Made by a program: the position numbers and the translations under genes. DNA of 64,000 bases, from NCBI GenBank assembly GCA_003693705.1, contig RBZT01000338.1, forward strand, positions 1-64,000, read 5' to 3'. Each line of letters begins with the position of its first letter. The first letter of the stretch is position 1. This DNA is from Polymyxa betae (Eukaryota > Endomyxa > Phytomyxea > Plasmodiophorida > Plasmodiophoridae). The notes beneath the pieces are model-generated. The model saw only the letters and a list, made by a program, of their open reading frames with translations, did no database searches and was not told the origin of the DNA. This document shows positions 11,474 to 23,489 of this stretch, in pieces.

Positions 11474-12869
11474 CCAGTCTATGTCCACTTCGATTTGCAA
11501 CTTATGTCTGCCCAACCTGAATTCATTTCCAGCAACGTGGATGAAGTTCTGGACGTTCCAGGCCTGATCTCGTCCGAGGCATGGCTTAATCGCTTCAGGG
11601 CTGCAAAAAAAAATTGCAGAAAATGCAGCTGGCAGTTGTGACGAAACCCCAATGGTTCCAATTCCAACCGCAAGAATTCGGTCTCGCGGGTTTCAAGACA
11701 GATGCATGTCGACGGATGGAAGCTCTCCTTCGATCCTAATCGAAGGATTATTTGATTTTATTCGTAAGGCTGATTGCAACATTAATCATTGGGGATACCG
11801 AAACTGTCCCCAATGATTTAACGCAACAATAACGGTCGTGAAGTGGCCAATAACAAGCTCAATGGAATTGCAGGCATCAAGCTGGCAAAAGTAGGAAAGT
11901 ACCGGTACGTGTATATTCAGAAGCAGATCCAATTTCATTTATTTATGTAACTTCAGGTTTAATATTGCCTTAATGTTCCGAGATCTATCACCAGCGTCGC
12001 TGAGTGATCAACATCGCCGTCACCTTCAGCGACTGGTTGATCGATCTTTGGAAGAGCGAGCCGCTAGCTCCCGGCAGGATATCCTACAACTAACAGTGGG
12101 GAGTTGAACAACCTGCGCGAGTTGAAGACTTTCGGGCTGCGTCTGCACGAAATTTGTATGACAGCCAAGAGGATGGGCACGATCCTTTTCTGGAAAGCAT
12201 CTTCATCGTGGCCTATACTTTTGGAGGTAAAGTTCAGATGTCAGACTATGCTAATCTCAGTAATCTGTCTGCACAGTCTGCCACAAGTATTCTGGATTCA
12301 AATATCACGAGCCGATTTCTTGGATGGTTTTCAGCCATGTTCGAGCTTGTGATGATTACCGATATTGACATGAGCATCGTTACAACGATGCGATGTCACG
12401 GTTTCGAACCCTTCGTCACAAAGTGATTCCTAACTAAACTTGTGGACCCTCAGGAGCTATCTGCCATGTTACTTTGCTGAGCAGTACCTGACTGGTGCTG
12501 CTGTAGGTCTTCCAAAACGCAGATTAGAATGATGGTTTGGAACAGATCCTGGATGGACCGTCAGCTGATATTGATTGTGACCTCGATGACGAACCTGCTG
12601 ATGGTGAGAGGCTCCTGCTGCCGAAGTGGATGTTACCGTGCCTGTCATCAGTGAACCTGAAGACATCCATGAGGCGGATTTGGCGTTCGACCAGCGGGCC
12701 GGGCTGCCTGTGCAATTCTCCTTTTTATCAGGTTTGTTTCAGTTTCATGCTCTTCGTTTTATATTCATTGCTGTTAGGTTCCCGGTTCACCAACTTGGCA
12801 GCTGCATCGTTAACGGCGCATGCACTGCTTTCAAGCGCTGGACAACCATCCAAGAACGGGTTTCTTTAA
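11474..12869 (+). pseudogene. Frameshifted gene of unknown function between inverted minisatellites
   Basis: Coding-like plus-strand pieces follow each other. The first (from about 11474) changes frame exactly at a run of nine A (11605-11613) and then continues to a stop at 11739. The second (about 11833-12109) has a clear 52-nt intron (11905-11956) and encodes LMFRDLSPASLSDQHRRHLQ. The third (about 12113-12425) is one base out of frame with it. The last (about 12530-12869) is acidic, with another frame change near 12615 and a 46-nt intron (12732-12777). No family was recognised. Either this is a decayed gene, perhaps carried by a repeat-bounded element, or small assembly errors broke an intact one. 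Confidence 0.45.
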
Positions 12870-13029
12870 ATTCCTGAACACTACAGGTTTTGCATTCTTT
12901 ATTTTCTGCTTTGAGGGTTTTCATATTTTGTTTTGCATTAAATGTTACCTGCTTTGAGAATTTTCATGTTAATTAAGGTTTTGGATTGTTTTGATTGTGT
13001 GTTCAACCCTAACGCTTACAGTGCTTAGG

Positions 13030-13085
13030 GGTCGGTTCAGGAGAGCTTCTAGAGAGCCTCAGAAGGATCAGGAGAGTGACATGAG
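13030..13085 (-). repeat. Inverted copy of the 11-bp minisatellite
   Basis: Read on the minus strand, this stretch has CTCATGTCACT, CTCCTGATCC and CTCTCCTGAACC, diverged units of the array at 11241 in opposite orientation. Confidence 0.6.
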
Positions 13086-15336
13086 GGCGGGCCAACTTTT
13101 GATGTAATTTAAGGAGCCCTAATCCAGCACATTATGAACTAGAATCGACAGCGTCGTCGGTGACGAATTTGACAGTGCCATCGCGGCTCGCGCCGATCCT
13201 ATTCAGTGCCTGGATCGCCTGCTGACAAAGTTGCAGCGATTGTGATATGCGATGAACGAGAACATTAAAGAGGATAATGAAGTGCTCTTAAGATGTATGG
13301 GATAGCTTCTGACTGAGCAGGTTGCGATCCCGAACGCGGTCAGATTCAGAATCAGTTCAGCATCGAAAGACTTCGATCACATTTTCGGCATGCCTGGTAT
13401 CGTATTAAAACGATAAATAAAACAGATTGGGTCGTTAGTTTTCGCATGCTGTGAGGCAGATGTGTGTCTCAGGAGCAGAATATATGTAAAGAGATGGGTC
13501 AGCAGCGACAGGAAGTTCGAGACGAACGCTTCAGCGAACCAAGACTGAAATCGACCGTTCAAAGCGTTGCCCGTTTGGAATATGGATTCACCAGAGCAAT
13601 CTGATACTACCATATCTTTTGATGCTGATTTGATATCGTAGCATTCAATTGCAAGGAATAAACGCTTCGAATGCAATCATGAGGGTATCTTGATCGCTAT
13701 CTGCCGGAAATTGGCCAATAACATACGCGCCTCGCTCTAGGCTCTCGTACTGGCCCGCTTCTGGTGTCGAATCGGTCAGCATACCCAAACATGAGCGCCT
13801 CTCTGGCACCCTTCATCTTTCTTCTCTTCGGCATCCGTGGGCTGCATTCTCCCGGATTTGTTCACTGGTCTTGATCGCCGTACTGGCTGCCATCGATATC
13901 TCTCTATGTTACTGGCACGCAACCTTGCTGACTGTATATTTCCGAATGTGGAATTAAATCAACTCTATTCTCAGCATATGTTTGTGAAGATGCTGTTATG
14001 AAGTTAAAGCATATCCGTAATGGTCTCTTTAGGAGTACGGAATTGACGATGCCTGGGTCAAGGATAATGACAATAGATATCTTCATCATCGCGATGCTGA
14101 TGAGCTGGGGTTTGATAGAAAATTTTCATTTTTGTTGATGGGTGTTAATGTCAGTGATATTGTCATATACCGAAGAATCAGGTTTAAATGCAACACGATC
14201 AGGAATGTTAAGCACACACGTCCATAGCAAGATTTGATAGGGCGTCTTTCCTAACGATCGACAATCAAGAGGTCGTCCCACTCAATCCGAACTTGGATTC
14301 AGTGCTGATATTACAGGGTCCAGATGCATTTGCCGCGCTGATAAGTTTCCATAGGCTGGATCCCTCAGTTATCAAACATCATCAATGAGGATACTTACAG
14401 AGTCATTGTGATGAAAAACGACCGGAGAAGATTGCCGCACATCTCCGCCCGATTTATGAACCCGTGATCAAAGTCCCAATAAAGTCCAAATCAGCTCTCA
14501 CTGAATGTTAACATGTATTAGGGTTAGGGTTTGAGATTACCACAGCGTACGGTAATGTGCTGGATCATTGGTTATGTCTGATAGAATCAGTTCCAATATG
14601 TTACTCAGAAGGGTGTGGCCCTCGAAGTTCTCAGTAACAGGAGAGCCACGGACCTCTGGGTCTCTGTCCGGATTAGATGTTGTGTCGCTCACAATGCCAA
14701 AAGGCACCATAATGATACAATCCAATCCAATATGTAATTGATGGTATATCGACAGACCCCGAATCTGTAGATTTCCATTCTATGACCCGGATACGGATCA
14801 GCCCGGACTCCATACTGATTTCATGTTATGACAGCTGTTGTATTTCAGTAAAAATAATCAAGTCATTTCATTTAGTGATTCCATCATCTCTCAAATATCG
14901 TCATTCTGATATAATAAGATCCCATCAATATCAAAAAATGTTGCGGATTTCACAGCTGATTCTTGTATTAAAAACCTGGCAGATTACTTGATCGCGGAGT
15001 TACGTTGGAATCGTACGTGTCATGAAACTCTCCTGCATTTCAGGGCAGCCATGGTTAAAAAGAACCAATAGGAGAGAATCCGTCAACCCCCAAACCCTGA
15101 TCCCTCTGTGAAAGAAGCTTACACAACCCCACAGCTTTGTTCCCCGTAGCTTCGTCTCCATACAAACTTTCTTGTCGAATCCCATCCACATAATGAGCGT
15201 TTCGTTCCGCACAGCATCCTTGATTATCTCATTTCTAAAAGATCATACAGGAAGCGATCATATTGTGAACGTTGTTGATTGCGGAATCGTCATTAGATGA
15301 GATAGCGACAAAAAACATGCGGGAACGGGACCTGGA
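13086..15336. other. Region with degenerate sequence and a telomere-like motif
   Basis: No intact gene. At 13791 an ATG opens MSASLAPFIFLLFGIRG, a signal-peptide-like start that stops after 28 codons, probably a broken member of the secreted class. Two CGTACTGG octamers flank it (13746, 13879). ATTAGGGTTAGGG occurs at about 14518. A minus-strand frame at 14537-14725 is open but unrecognised. Confidence 0.35.
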
Positions 15337-16792
15337 TTATGCGGGCAGAAACCCTGCACCACGGACAGCAATAACAATACGACGATGTTCGGAGCTAGGA
15401 GTGGGGTGTCTCGGTCGGAACAGTAACACAAGAATGATGCATTCGAGTGAATGTGAAACATAAAATATTGCGAATGGTAACGTCATAGTGTTTGGAGACC
15501 AGAAACTAGGAGAGAATGCGATCCTTACAGAGCTACATACAATAATGATCATGAATACTCCGATTAATAACACCAATCTGCTCATACGACGAATATATAC
15601 ATTGATGGGGTTGTACGGACTATTAAGAGCCATAGTACGGACATACACGGCACTGCTGATGAACTGCACTCCGATCCATAACGTTAACGTGGCGATCACG
15701 AACGCATCTACTGTTACCACCCAGGATTGATTGGCGTAAGTAGCGTAAATCGCAGAGAATGTGATCTCGTTAACGAATAGGAGAATGTACATAGCGATAG
15801 AGAAGGAGCGGAACTTCCCAGAGAGACATCGCAGACAGACGGACTTTCGTGATGCGAATGAACATTCAATACGGATACGATTCCATACAGATGAGGCCAT
15901 GACAGTAGCTAGGGTTGTATATCCAATCAGTTGCTGATTCATAAGGAGATGTATACGGGCTGGCACTAATGCAGATGAATGATTTCCACCGAGGCCGCGT
16001 CCCAATGATATAATCGGACTCACAATCGACATTAATAAAAGTCCGTAATGATGATAGGAGAGGCTCTCACTCAAATACCGCAGATATCTACTTCGACCTT
16101 CGCTTGTTTCCGTCAAAAATTGTCCGTATTTGGATCTTAATACAGCCGTATGTTGTAATAGGAATATCCAGGATAATATGGAGGTTATAGCGAAGCAGAT
16201 ACACGGAATATAACGCATAAATACCTGAAATTGCCATGAGGCAAATGTATCAATCCACGGGTTCGGGTCCGGGGATAATGTCGCATGAAGGCGGAGCCCT
16301 TCGGACTTCACCAAGGCCGCAATCATGTCCGGGTCCGAGAACATCTGTACGAATACGATGTGGTCATAGACAGCATGTCCGTCATGCATGTAGCGGAATA
16401 CACCGCCGGGGTTATGCCAGCCCAACACTACGGGCGAATCAGTCCGCGAGCTGACGAAACCCTAAAACCCTAACATAGCACTCACTCAGCAGACCGGCGA
16501 CGCCCCGAGACGCGAATGCGTCGTACTGCCGCTCGTAGCTGCAGGCGCCCGATTTGATGAGTGCCAGTCGGCCAGCAACATCCACGTTACCGGGATTACA
16601 GGAGTCCGTGTCGGGCAAGTAGACGAACTCCCCCGTCACGGTTACGTTACTCTGCGGACCCAGGAACATCGTCGTCGGCACACTGACATAAGTGATATTC
16701 TCCAGAGGTCCGTCTAAGAACGTCAGACTGGGATGGGCCAGCTCGACCATCCCCATCAGGATCATGATGAGATAGGTCGTGTTACGATACAT
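15337..16792 (-). CDS. PA-domain / seven-transmembrane receptor-like protein
   Basis: Two exons, 16792-16486 and 16427-15337, joined by an intron of about 58 nt (phase 1), give 465 aa. A signal peptide (MYRNTTYLIMILMGMVELA) precedes an extracellular region with N-glycosylation sites (NITY, NVTV). Its core (VAGRLALIKSGACSYERQ, then FASRGVAGLLM) matches the protease-associated (PA) fold. Seven hydrophobic segments follow, among them YIPCICFAITSILSWIFLL, IAMYILLFVNEITFSAIY, LVLLIGVFMIIIVCSSV and the last, ending ECIILVLLF. There is no RING finger and no YD/GxGD intramembrane-protease motif, so it is neither a PA-TM-RING ligase nor a signal-peptide-peptidase-like protease. It is best read as a membrane sensor or sorting receptor of unknown ligand. 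The intron contains two TTAGGG-like units. Confidence 0.75.
16457..16474 (-). repeat. Telomere-like motif inside an intron
   Basis: AAACCCTAAAACCCTAAC on the plus strand lies within the only intron of the PA/7TM gene. Confidence 0.8.
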
Positions 16793-18390
16793 GACGATGA
16801 AGGCATTGATAGCGCGCCCCTCCCAGATCGATCAATGTGTACTAGAATATCGCAATGTATAAAATCGCTTTCCCGAGGACAATGACACGGTGAAGCGTCG
16901 TCTCGTATCGTAATGTGAAATCTGTTCATTGAGCAGTCAGAGGTAACATCAGCAGTGTATTTGTATGATGGAATCTCTGTATGAACCCCGTACCAGGTCA
17001 TCGGAAGATTTTCAACCAAAATTTTTCGAAAAATCAATTTGATCACTCATGTCCGGATATTATAGGAGCACATCCTTATCACCTGATTCCGAACGAAGCA
17101 AGTTCTAAGCCATAAGCATATAGCTGTTTATAAGAGCTCTTACAGCCCCTCGACAAAGAATATTATAGAAACTTGAATACAAAGCTACTCGATCCATACT
17201 AGCATTTATAGACTGTTTTTCTTGATGTCGGAAGGTGACAACGCTCCAGAACAATTTAATTCAATGTTTAATCAGGCATCTGATTTTGCCCAATATGCAC
17301 AGCTAGATGTATTACGATGATGAATCCCAGCATACATTTTTTTCAAAACTTAGGCCATGATACATGATCACACCATGCTCGAACAAATTCGTCCAGAGCA
17401 AAGTTGACAGACAGACATCTGCACATTGGATTGACAGTCTTGCTCAGAATGTGAAGTTCATTGTCATTGCTTGTAACATATCTGTTGGATATTCGGGTGA
17501 CAATTGGTGGAAGTAACATGAACTGGAGGGTTGAACCGATACATGATAAAGAGATCCATGATAATCGGTGAAGTCGATATTAATCATGAAATTGTCAAAG
17601 AGCGTATTGCAGCTTAATATTCTTCAGCGTCTCTTCTTGCCAATATTAATAGCAAACTTGATCCAATACCAAGAAGTTTCACATCTTTTCATAACGACAG
17701 ATTCTCGAACAAAGCATGACTAGTAACAGATATTGCAATACAGATTGTTGAGTCCTAACCAGCGCCTTGAAAGGCGCCAAACACCTTGGACGAATATTGA
17801 TCGAGTACATAATGATATGATCATCTGCTTGATGTCGATAGTACGGCCCCTGATCGCAGGTACACAACAAGTTCAGGCGCCATTGCCATTGACACACCTC
17901 ATTACCAGCCGCACAAGGAAAGCTTCAGATATTTCCAATCTGGATGAAGATTTCGTCAAAATTTATCAACAACGAGTTTATTTCGATTAAAGTTTCGGAT
18001 TCTCACATACTCACTCTGTTACGAGATTCCGCTGAATATTCATTAAATTGTAAAGTTGCAGCTCTCGAATGTCATTATATTGAATGGGGTCTATTCTCCA
18101 GGGCTGAACAGCCCTAATCTGTGAGTGCTCAATGCAGATATCAAGATCATGTTGGGGAAGCCCATCAATAGCAGGTGATGGAAAGGCCGAGGACGTAGCG
18201 ATGTTCGAGCTGAAGCTACAAAAGCGACCAAATCTGCCATTAACAGTCAGATCGGTTGATAGCTCACGCACATCCTCTTAGCAAGCTTACGGGGAAACCC
18301 TAACCCTAAACATCTAATGAGCCGTTTGTTAAGGGCAAAGGGGGAAGTGATCGTAAGATTTTGTGAAAGTTTATTTAATCTTCGAATGCA
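16793..18390. other. Intergenic region
   Basis: Mostly AT-rich with short frames. A minus-strand frame at 18011-18271 (around FPSPAIDGLPQHDLD) is moderately coding-like but lacks a clear ATG and partners. Nothing else could be supported. Confidence 0.35.
18295..18311 (-). promoter_or_regulatory. Telobox-like motif
   Basis: AAACCCTAACCCTAAAC on the plus strand lies about 25 bases upstream of the weak minus-strand frame at 18011-18271. Its role as a promoter element is inferred from similar motifs near start codons at 25937, 28128 and 29015. Confidence 0.4.
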
Positions 18391-19554
18391 TTAGTTAATC
18401 GATCCTTGTAACTTGGAACGTATCTTGCGGCGTCGTTCACTGAGATTGGCGATACGAAGTTGAAGGAGATCCTCATTGGACATTGCACCAGCTGGTGTTG
18501 ATTTCAATAGATCCGAGGAGGCCGCATTCCGAGCATTTCGGGCTTGACGAATCGAGGTCAGAGCTGTACGAGTTCTGGGTTTCGGAGTTTCCTCATCAGA
18601 ACAGTCCTCCTCCGCCTTAATGGCGCTCGACCACGGAGATGGCCGAGCTTTGATTGCAGCTTTGGATGGTTTCTGCTTCACGGAGTCTGTAGTGAAAGGT
18701 TTTAGGGTTGATCGTGGCGGCGTATAAGTTGAATAAGCCCGTGGGGATGGTTTCACTTCAGCCGGAGTTCCGCTGATAACAGTCAGAGCAGGTTTCGGAG
18801 TTGATTCGCTTTCCGATACGGAGACTTCGGACTCGGATTCGGCCTGCGGCGGCTCCTCTTCGGCCTCAAGTTCAGGTTCCTCTTCTTCAGGTTCTTCAGA
18901 GGTCTCCGATTGTTCACCATCTTCAGATTGTTCTGGATCATGCTCTGGTTCCTCCTCGCACTCCGATTCGGAGTCCTGCTCAGCAGGTTCCGCAGATGGG
19001 ATCGGTTTCGGTAATACCGGACTCGGTGGAGTTCCGGGTTTCTTCACCAATGGTGCAGTTGTAGGGATTAAGTCCGTATCTGGAGCTGTTGTCTCATGGA
19101 CATAGCTCGAGTACGTGGTCGTCGTATTCATCGACGGACTTTCGGATTTTCGTGCGGATACCGCAGAATGTGCCGGAGTTACTGGTGCCGGGGTTGACTT
19201 TCGCAATGTTGAAGCACTCGAGTCCGGAGCAACCTCTTCATCAGTCATGGATTTGACCATAGTGCGTGGGAAGTACGTCCGTGATGAAGGAGTGGCAGAG
19301 GAGTCCGCAGATTCCTGATCAGCAGATGGGATGCCCGCAGATTCGGACTTTTGATCACGGTAGGAAGAGCTGCCAGCGAGGTTGAACTGTACGACCCGAG
19401 TATTGGTGCGAGTTGGGGTCGGATTTGGGGTCTGTCCAGGTTCGTTCAGCAATACGGACATGTCGTTGATGGTATCAGTAAGGCCCGCAGAATTCGAATC
19501 AGATTCCATCGCCAGAACTGCCACTATCACAATGTTAACGAAGGTCAAAATCAT
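18391..19554 (-). CDS. Secreted acidic low-complexity protein
   Basis: A single exon from the first ATG gives 387 aa. The N-terminus MILTFVNIVIVAVLA is a signal peptide. The body is Ser/Thr/Pro-rich and likely disordered. A central acidic block (about residues 190-255) is rich in Glu, Ser and Pro, and a basic C-terminal helix (LRIANLSERRRKIRSKL) follows. No catalytic domain is visible. The next gene on the same strand is also secreted, Ser/Pro-rich and disordered, suggesting a local pair of cell-surface or exported mucin-like proteins. The composition is clearly real on this strand; long open frames on the other strand are by-products of the biased codons. Confidence 0.7.
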   Translation of the reverse strand: MILTFVNIVIVAVLAMESDSNSAGLTDTINDMSVLLNEPGQTPNPTPTRTNTRVVQFNLAGSSSYRDQKSESAGIPSADQESADSSATPSSRTYFPRTMVKSMTDEEVAPDSSASTLRKSTPAPVTPAHSAVSARKSESPSMNTTTTYSSYVHETTAPDTDLIPTTAPLVKKPGTPPSPVLPKPIPSAEPAEQDSESECEEEPEHDPEQSEDGEQSETSEEPEEEEPELEAEEEPPQAESESEVSVSESESTPKPALTVISGTPAEVKPSPRAYSTYTPPRSTLKPFTTDSVKQKPSKAAIKARPSPWSSAIKAEEDCSDEETPKPRTRTALTSIRQARNARNAASSDLLKSTPAGAMSNEDLLQLRIANLSERRRKIRSKLQGSIN

Positions 19555-19915
19555 GAAACGAAATCGTAAGAATCGAAACAGCACTGAGAAGGCTGTCAAA
19601 GCTGTGAGAGGAATATTGCAAAAGATTTATAGACAAAACAGAAGACAAAGATGAGTTTTAGCAAAGGATTCATCTGAGAAAAGTTCAATCTTCCTGGAAA
19701 TGCAAAAGTTCATTAAATTACAAAAATGCAACAAATGAAAAAAAAGAACAAAAACAACAAAAATGTGAAGTTTGAAATAAGTCGAAGAATGTATATGATG
19801 TGTTACATACATTCAGCCAATTCATCACCATCAAATGGAGCTGGAGTCTCTTCAATGAGGACGGATTCGTCATCAGCTTCTTCTACAGCAACTGCATCAT
19901 CACCTGATCACATTT

Positions 19916-22900
19916 TCAATTTGCAATACAACAAGTCTCAGCACGTGACGTACTGGAGCGACCCCGAGGGGCGTACACGCCCGATGTGGTTCTAGCCGGT
20001 TGGCGCCCGTTACTTGTTGCGTCCAGCGATCCTGAAAACTCTATCAATGAAATAAGATACAAAATGGAATAATTCGTACCAGAAGCTCTGGTGAGCTTCT
20101 TTGAAGACGGTGTCGACAGCGATCGTCGCGGACCATGTTCAGCGTCCACATCCTCAGAATCGACTTCGGTATCATCGGTTGTTGCTGGAGCAGAGGTTGG
20201 TGCTGGGGCGGTTGTTGAGGCCGGGGTTGGGGCCGATATAGGGACCGATACGAATGGATTACGCAGGAATTCCGCCATAGATTGTGATGGAATCAGATAG
20301 TCAGACTGGTTCTGTTTCACATCAGACAGTGGCGGAGTAGCAGGCGATCCTTCGGTAGAATTCGAATCCGCAGTCTGGACTGGAACTGAGGTATTATTAT
20401 ACACGCCGGACTTGGAGACATTCGGTGCCAGATTCTGCACGGAGTTGCTCTGTTCGTCAGACGCTATAAAATTTGAATGAGTCGCAGCCCTACAAAGACC
20501 TTAAACGAATCTTACCGGATAGGATCTGTTCAGCCTGTTTTTGAGCTTTGGAATCTTTGCTGATTCTGGGACTGTATTCGGAGGTGGAGTTGGAGGAGGC
20601 GGATTTATACACATTTGTGGACCGAGATGGAGCCCGTACAGGTTTAGCAGTGTTAGATGATGGGCTCATAGGCGACCATTCTGTAACATATTCATCAACA
20701 GACTTCTCTTGAACTGAATCAGAAGGTTTTGGAGTAGAAATGGGCTCAGATGATGCTGCAGTGGTATTAGTAGGCTCTATCACTGCAAATTTCGGCAGCG
20801 GGAGAGGTGATGGAGTAGACGGCTGTGTTGTGGGTTCCGGAGTCCGAGGAGACGGCTGCGGTGTCGGCTTTGGAGTTGGTTGCGGCGTAGGTTTCGGAGT
20901 TGGCCGTGGGGTAGGCTTTGGAGTTGGCAGCGGAGTTGGTCGCGGCGTAGGTTTCGGAGTTGGCCGTGGGGTAGGCATCGGCGTAGGCCTTGGAGTTGGT
21001 TGCGGCGTAGCCTTTGGAGTTGGTTGCGGCGTTGGTTGCGGCGTAGACTTCGGAGATGGCTTCAGGGTTGGCCGCTGTGAAGGCATTGAAGTATGCTTAA
21101 GAGTCTTCGGAGAAGGTTGCGGACTTGGCTGTGATTTCTGAGATGAATCCGAACTCGAATCCGCATTCGAATAGTTCTTGTAGCTCTGCGCTGCAGAATC
21201 ACCAATTGAAGCCTCTTTATCGGAGTGTTCAGAAGCCGAGGCAGGCTGAGAGGTAGGCGGTATAACATAGGGAGGTGATGTCGACGGCCCTGAAGTGTTT
21301 GACGTCGCGTATGGCAATGAAGACGTCAAAGGAGGGGACGCCTTCCTGGATTTGGCCTTATTGGCGGCCTTCTTCGGTCGTGAGACAGGTTTCCAGGTTG
21401 GTTTTGTTGCAGAAGTTGGAGCTGGTGTCGGCATAGGCGATGGTGTTGCCGACCACGGACTTAACCTCGATCTAGACTCAGAAGATTGCTCATGTGGCGC
21501 ACTCTCCGAATTCTCTCTTGAAGATGACGACGATTTCTTTTCAGAAGATCCTTCGGACGATTTCCCTTCAGAAGATACCTCCGGCGATTTCTGTTGTGAC
21601 CTTTCTGATGATTTATGTTCGGAGGACTCCATAGAAGACTTCTGCTTGGAAGATGATTCCGGAGATTTGTGTTTCAATGGAGATTTAGCGGGAGATTTCG
21701 GCGAAGGAGGTTTCGTTGGCTTCAACATCTTGCCTGGTCCAAGAGGTAATGCCGGAGCCATTGCTGGGATTGTGACTGGTACGACCGGGGGGGACACGGC
21801 TGGTTCTGCGATCTGATGGAGTCGCTGTAGAGGGTCTGCTGGTTGTCGTGGTGCAGCCCCAGATAATGGCATATAAGGTGGTGGCATTATAGTCATTAGA
21901 GGTACTGGTGGAGGTAATGTGATCGGACGAACTGGCATTGACATACTGGGAGTCAGAGGGACATTTCCTGCCTGTAGAACTGTTTTAATAAACTGGAATA
22001 AAACATCAATAGAAACAAAGTCAATGATTATAAAGTTTGGAAAAAATGCATAAAAAGTCTTAATGCGAGAAGCCGTCCAAAGAAAAGTGAAAAACCCCGA
22101 AGCTGCCAGAAAATAGATTTAAACTGGTTATGCTGTAAAAAAGTTTAAACTTTTTCGATTTGAGAGAAGTGCAAAACGGAGAAATCAACTGCGAGAGCTT
22201 ACAGCGGACGGAGCTGCAGGGCCTGTTGGGGTGGGATTCGATCTTTGATCCGGAACAGGTCCAGCAAGTTTCGGCGTTTCGGGCTGCTTGCGATCCGTGT
22301 TGGGTTGCTTGGGCTTAATGGGAGATGATGCCGAAGGACTGGTAGGAGTACCGACCTTTATTGATCGTCGTGGATTTGGTGACGGATTGGTCGGGCCTGC
22401 AGATTTGGTCGCAGGTGATGGCTGTCCAGATTTAGATGGGATTATGGGCTCTGAGTCCGTCTTATCATCCGGTGATGGAGAATCACTGGATTTGGGCCGA
22501 ACATCAGGTCCGTTCAGAGACGGCGAAGTATCAGATTTCGAAGCAATTGTCGACAGCGGATCTCCAGGTGATTTCGGAGTTCGAGGCGTATCATTGGACT
22601 TCGTAGGAGATGGGACAGAAATCGGCCTTTTAGAATTCGGGGTCGAGTTTGGCGAATTTGAAGTCGGTGTCGGGCTGCTTGATTTTGGGGCTGGATTGAT
22701 AGGAAAGGCAGGAGGGCCGCTTCTCGGATTGGCAGCGGGAGATGGGGCTCCGGACCTGGGTGATCGAGCCGCTGGCGGCGAACTTGGTTTTGGTGAAAGC
22801 GACGCTTTCGGAGCTGGAGTGGAATCGACGGGAGTCGGCGCATTGCCGTTATCCGAAGCTGGGGTCGTGGGGTCCTTCTTGGGGCCTCTCGGATCCATAT

Positions 22901-23489
22901 TACTCGCTTTCACAGGGGCCTTTGGATTCAAGTTAGGAGCCTTCGGATCCTCAGTAGGCGCCTTCGAATCCTTATTAGGAGCTTTCGGATCCATATTTGG
23001 ATCCCTATTCGGATCCCTATTAGGAGCCTTCGAATCCTTATTAGGGACTTTCGGATCCTTTGTTGGAGCCTTTGGATCCTTATTAGGGGCTTTTGGATCC
23101 AGATTAGGAGCCTTTGGATCCTTATTAGGGGCTTTCGGATCCATATCAGAGGCTTTTGGATTCATATTAGGGGCTTTTGGATCCATATTAGGAGCCTTGG
23201 GATCCATATTAGGAGCTCTCGGATTCATATCCGGAGATTTGGGATCCATTGCTGGTGCAGTAAAATTGGGCGGACATGGTGTTAATGATATCGCGCGATG
23301 CATATCAGTATGACCCATAGTAAATGGATTGGAATCCAACAGATGTCCAGGAATACTGACCTCATGGTCCTCATACGAATCCATCATATGATGTTTCGTA
23401 TCAATCGATTCGATAGTTAACCAGGATTGGGCGGTGCCACATACCACCAATAACGTTACCAGATATAGGTGCGACCTGTACGACCGCAT
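19916..23489 (-). CDS. Large secreted multi-repeat (mucin-like) protein
   Basis: Four exons, 23489-22203, 21971-20516, 20463-20080 and 20031-19916, fit in phase and give 1080 aa. A signal peptide ([19 protein letters not shown]) comes first. Next come about 25 copies of a hexapeptide DPKAPN with variants (residues about 75-210), a Ser/Pro-rich stretch, and KSSE/KSPE repeats in the second exon. Then there is a block of about 20 P-T-P-(K/R/Q) tetrapeptides and a Ser/Thr-rich tail. Such PT and hexapeptide repeats are typical of O-glycosylated wall or surface proteins. The 231-nt first intron joins two exons that could be mistaken for separate genes; the second exon has no signal peptide of its own and begins in phase at a CTACAG acceptor. 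Function is inferred only from composition. Confidence 0.7.
20862..21060 (-). repeat. Coding tetrapeptide repeat (P-T-P-K/R/Q)
   Basis: About 20 tandem 12-bp units encode P-T-P-x within exon 2 of the large secreted protein. On the plus strand they read as GGAGTTGG(C/T)xxxGG-type units and give a false Gly-rich open frame. Confidence 0.85.
22910..23245 (-). repeat. Coding hexapeptide repeat (DPKAPN)
   Basis: About 18-25 tandem 18-bp units encode DPKAPN with variants (DPKAPT, DSKAPN, NPKASD, DPNRDPN) in exon 1 of the large secreted protein. Many units carry GGATCC sites at the Asp-Pro codons. Confidence 0.85.

Noticed and set aside
20740-21816. Plus-strand Gly/Val-rich and Asp/Ser-rich open frames
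   Set aside because: By-products of the P-T-P-x and Ser-rich repeats read on the wrong strand.
22288-23313. Long plus-strand open frame rich in LGAFGS repeats
   Set aside because: It is the antisense of the DPKAPN repeats. The minus strand has the signal peptide, splice sites and a consistent multi-exon model.
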